Made by a program: the position numbers and the translations under genes. Below are positions 5,400-5,500 of a stretch of 5,500 bases of DNA, in pieces (position 1 is the stretch's first letter; the number at the start of each line of letters is the position of its first letter). This stretch comes from CBDUQP01 sp965369385 (GTDB lineage Bacteria > Planctomycetota > Phycisphaerae > SM23-33): contig CBDUQP010000178.1 in assembly GCA_965369385.1 (NCBI GenBank), positions 1 to 5,500 of the forward strand, in the 5' to 3' direction. The notes under the pieces are model-generated. The model was not told the DNA's origin and searched no databases. It was given only the letters and a program-made list of their open reading frames with translations.

Positions 5400-5498
5400 C
5401 TAATACAGGGATTGGTGTGCGATAAATTTCTCTGGCGGTAGATAGCGTGAGTTGTCATCAATCCTTCTGGCAGCTTCCGTCGCCGCCTGCGGCTTAGT
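5400..5498 (-). CDS. Possible C-terminal end of a gene running in from the right edge
   Basis: A minus-strand frame is open from the window edge to a TAG at 5402-5400. It gives 32 residues, beginning TKPQAATEAARRIDDNSRY and ending LPPEKFIAHQSLY. The composition is balanced and protein-like. A second minus-strand frame also stays open across the same stretch but is arginine-heavy, as an out-of-frame reading would be. No family is recognised and the start lies outside the window. If real, it is about 240 bp upstream of the 4092-5159 gene on the same strand. Confidence 0.3.
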   Translation of the reverse strand, partial: TKPQAATEAARRIDDNSRYLPPEKFIAHQSLY

Positions 5499-5500
5499 CG

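Noticed and set aside
1..5500. CRISPR array, tRNA or rRNA genes
   Set aside because: No regularly spaced identical repeats with unique spacers, and no tRNA- or rRNA-like conserved segments seen on either strand.

Overview
The window looks like an ordinary stretch of bacterial chromosome, probably from a Planctomycetota-type organism (Phycisphaerae or a related environmental lineage). That placement is an inference. It rests on the style of the proteins (a MacB-like permease with a very large extracytoplasmic insert next to a PqqD-domain protein and an uncharacterised beta-rich protein), moderate GC content, weak Shine-Dalgarno usage and long intergenic spacers. No marker gene is present to prove it. 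All confidently coding genes are on the minus strand, so they read right to left.

Right part (about 4092-5500). The left-most gene here (4092-5159) encodes a 355-residue membrane-anchored protein with an N-terminal helical hairpin, a coiled coil and TPR-like helical repeats. It has a strong ribosome binding site and a good sigma70-like promoter (5242-5270). An 8-bp-arm dyad abuts the -35 box. At the right edge (5400-5498) there may be the last 32 codons of another minus-strand gene.

Middle part (about 3240-4091). This is 850 bases with no intact gene. It holds the left end and first ~33 codons of an IS481-family transposase (plus strand, 3804-3983), which breaks off abruptly. Two 19-bp repeats spaced exactly 25 bp apart are the likely transposase-binding end. 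The sequence after the break is bounded by an 11/12 inverted repeat (3989-4000 / 4061-4072).

Left part (1-3239). This is a probable operon on the minus strand: a 295-residue protein that appears internally duplicated and may have a Mog1/PsbP/DUF1795-like fold (2349-3236); a PqqD-domain protein (1874-2281); a MacB/FtsX-type ABC transporter permease (266-1867, 6 bp after the PqqD gene); then, after a 225-bp spacer with repeats and a hairpin, the start of another gene (1-40), most likely the partner ATPase. Together they suggest an ABC export or lipoprotein/peptide-handling system with a PqqD-type peptide-binding accessory. No radical SAM enzyme or precursor peptide is visible, so a RiPP role is only a hypothesis. 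I saw no RNA genes and no CRISPR array.
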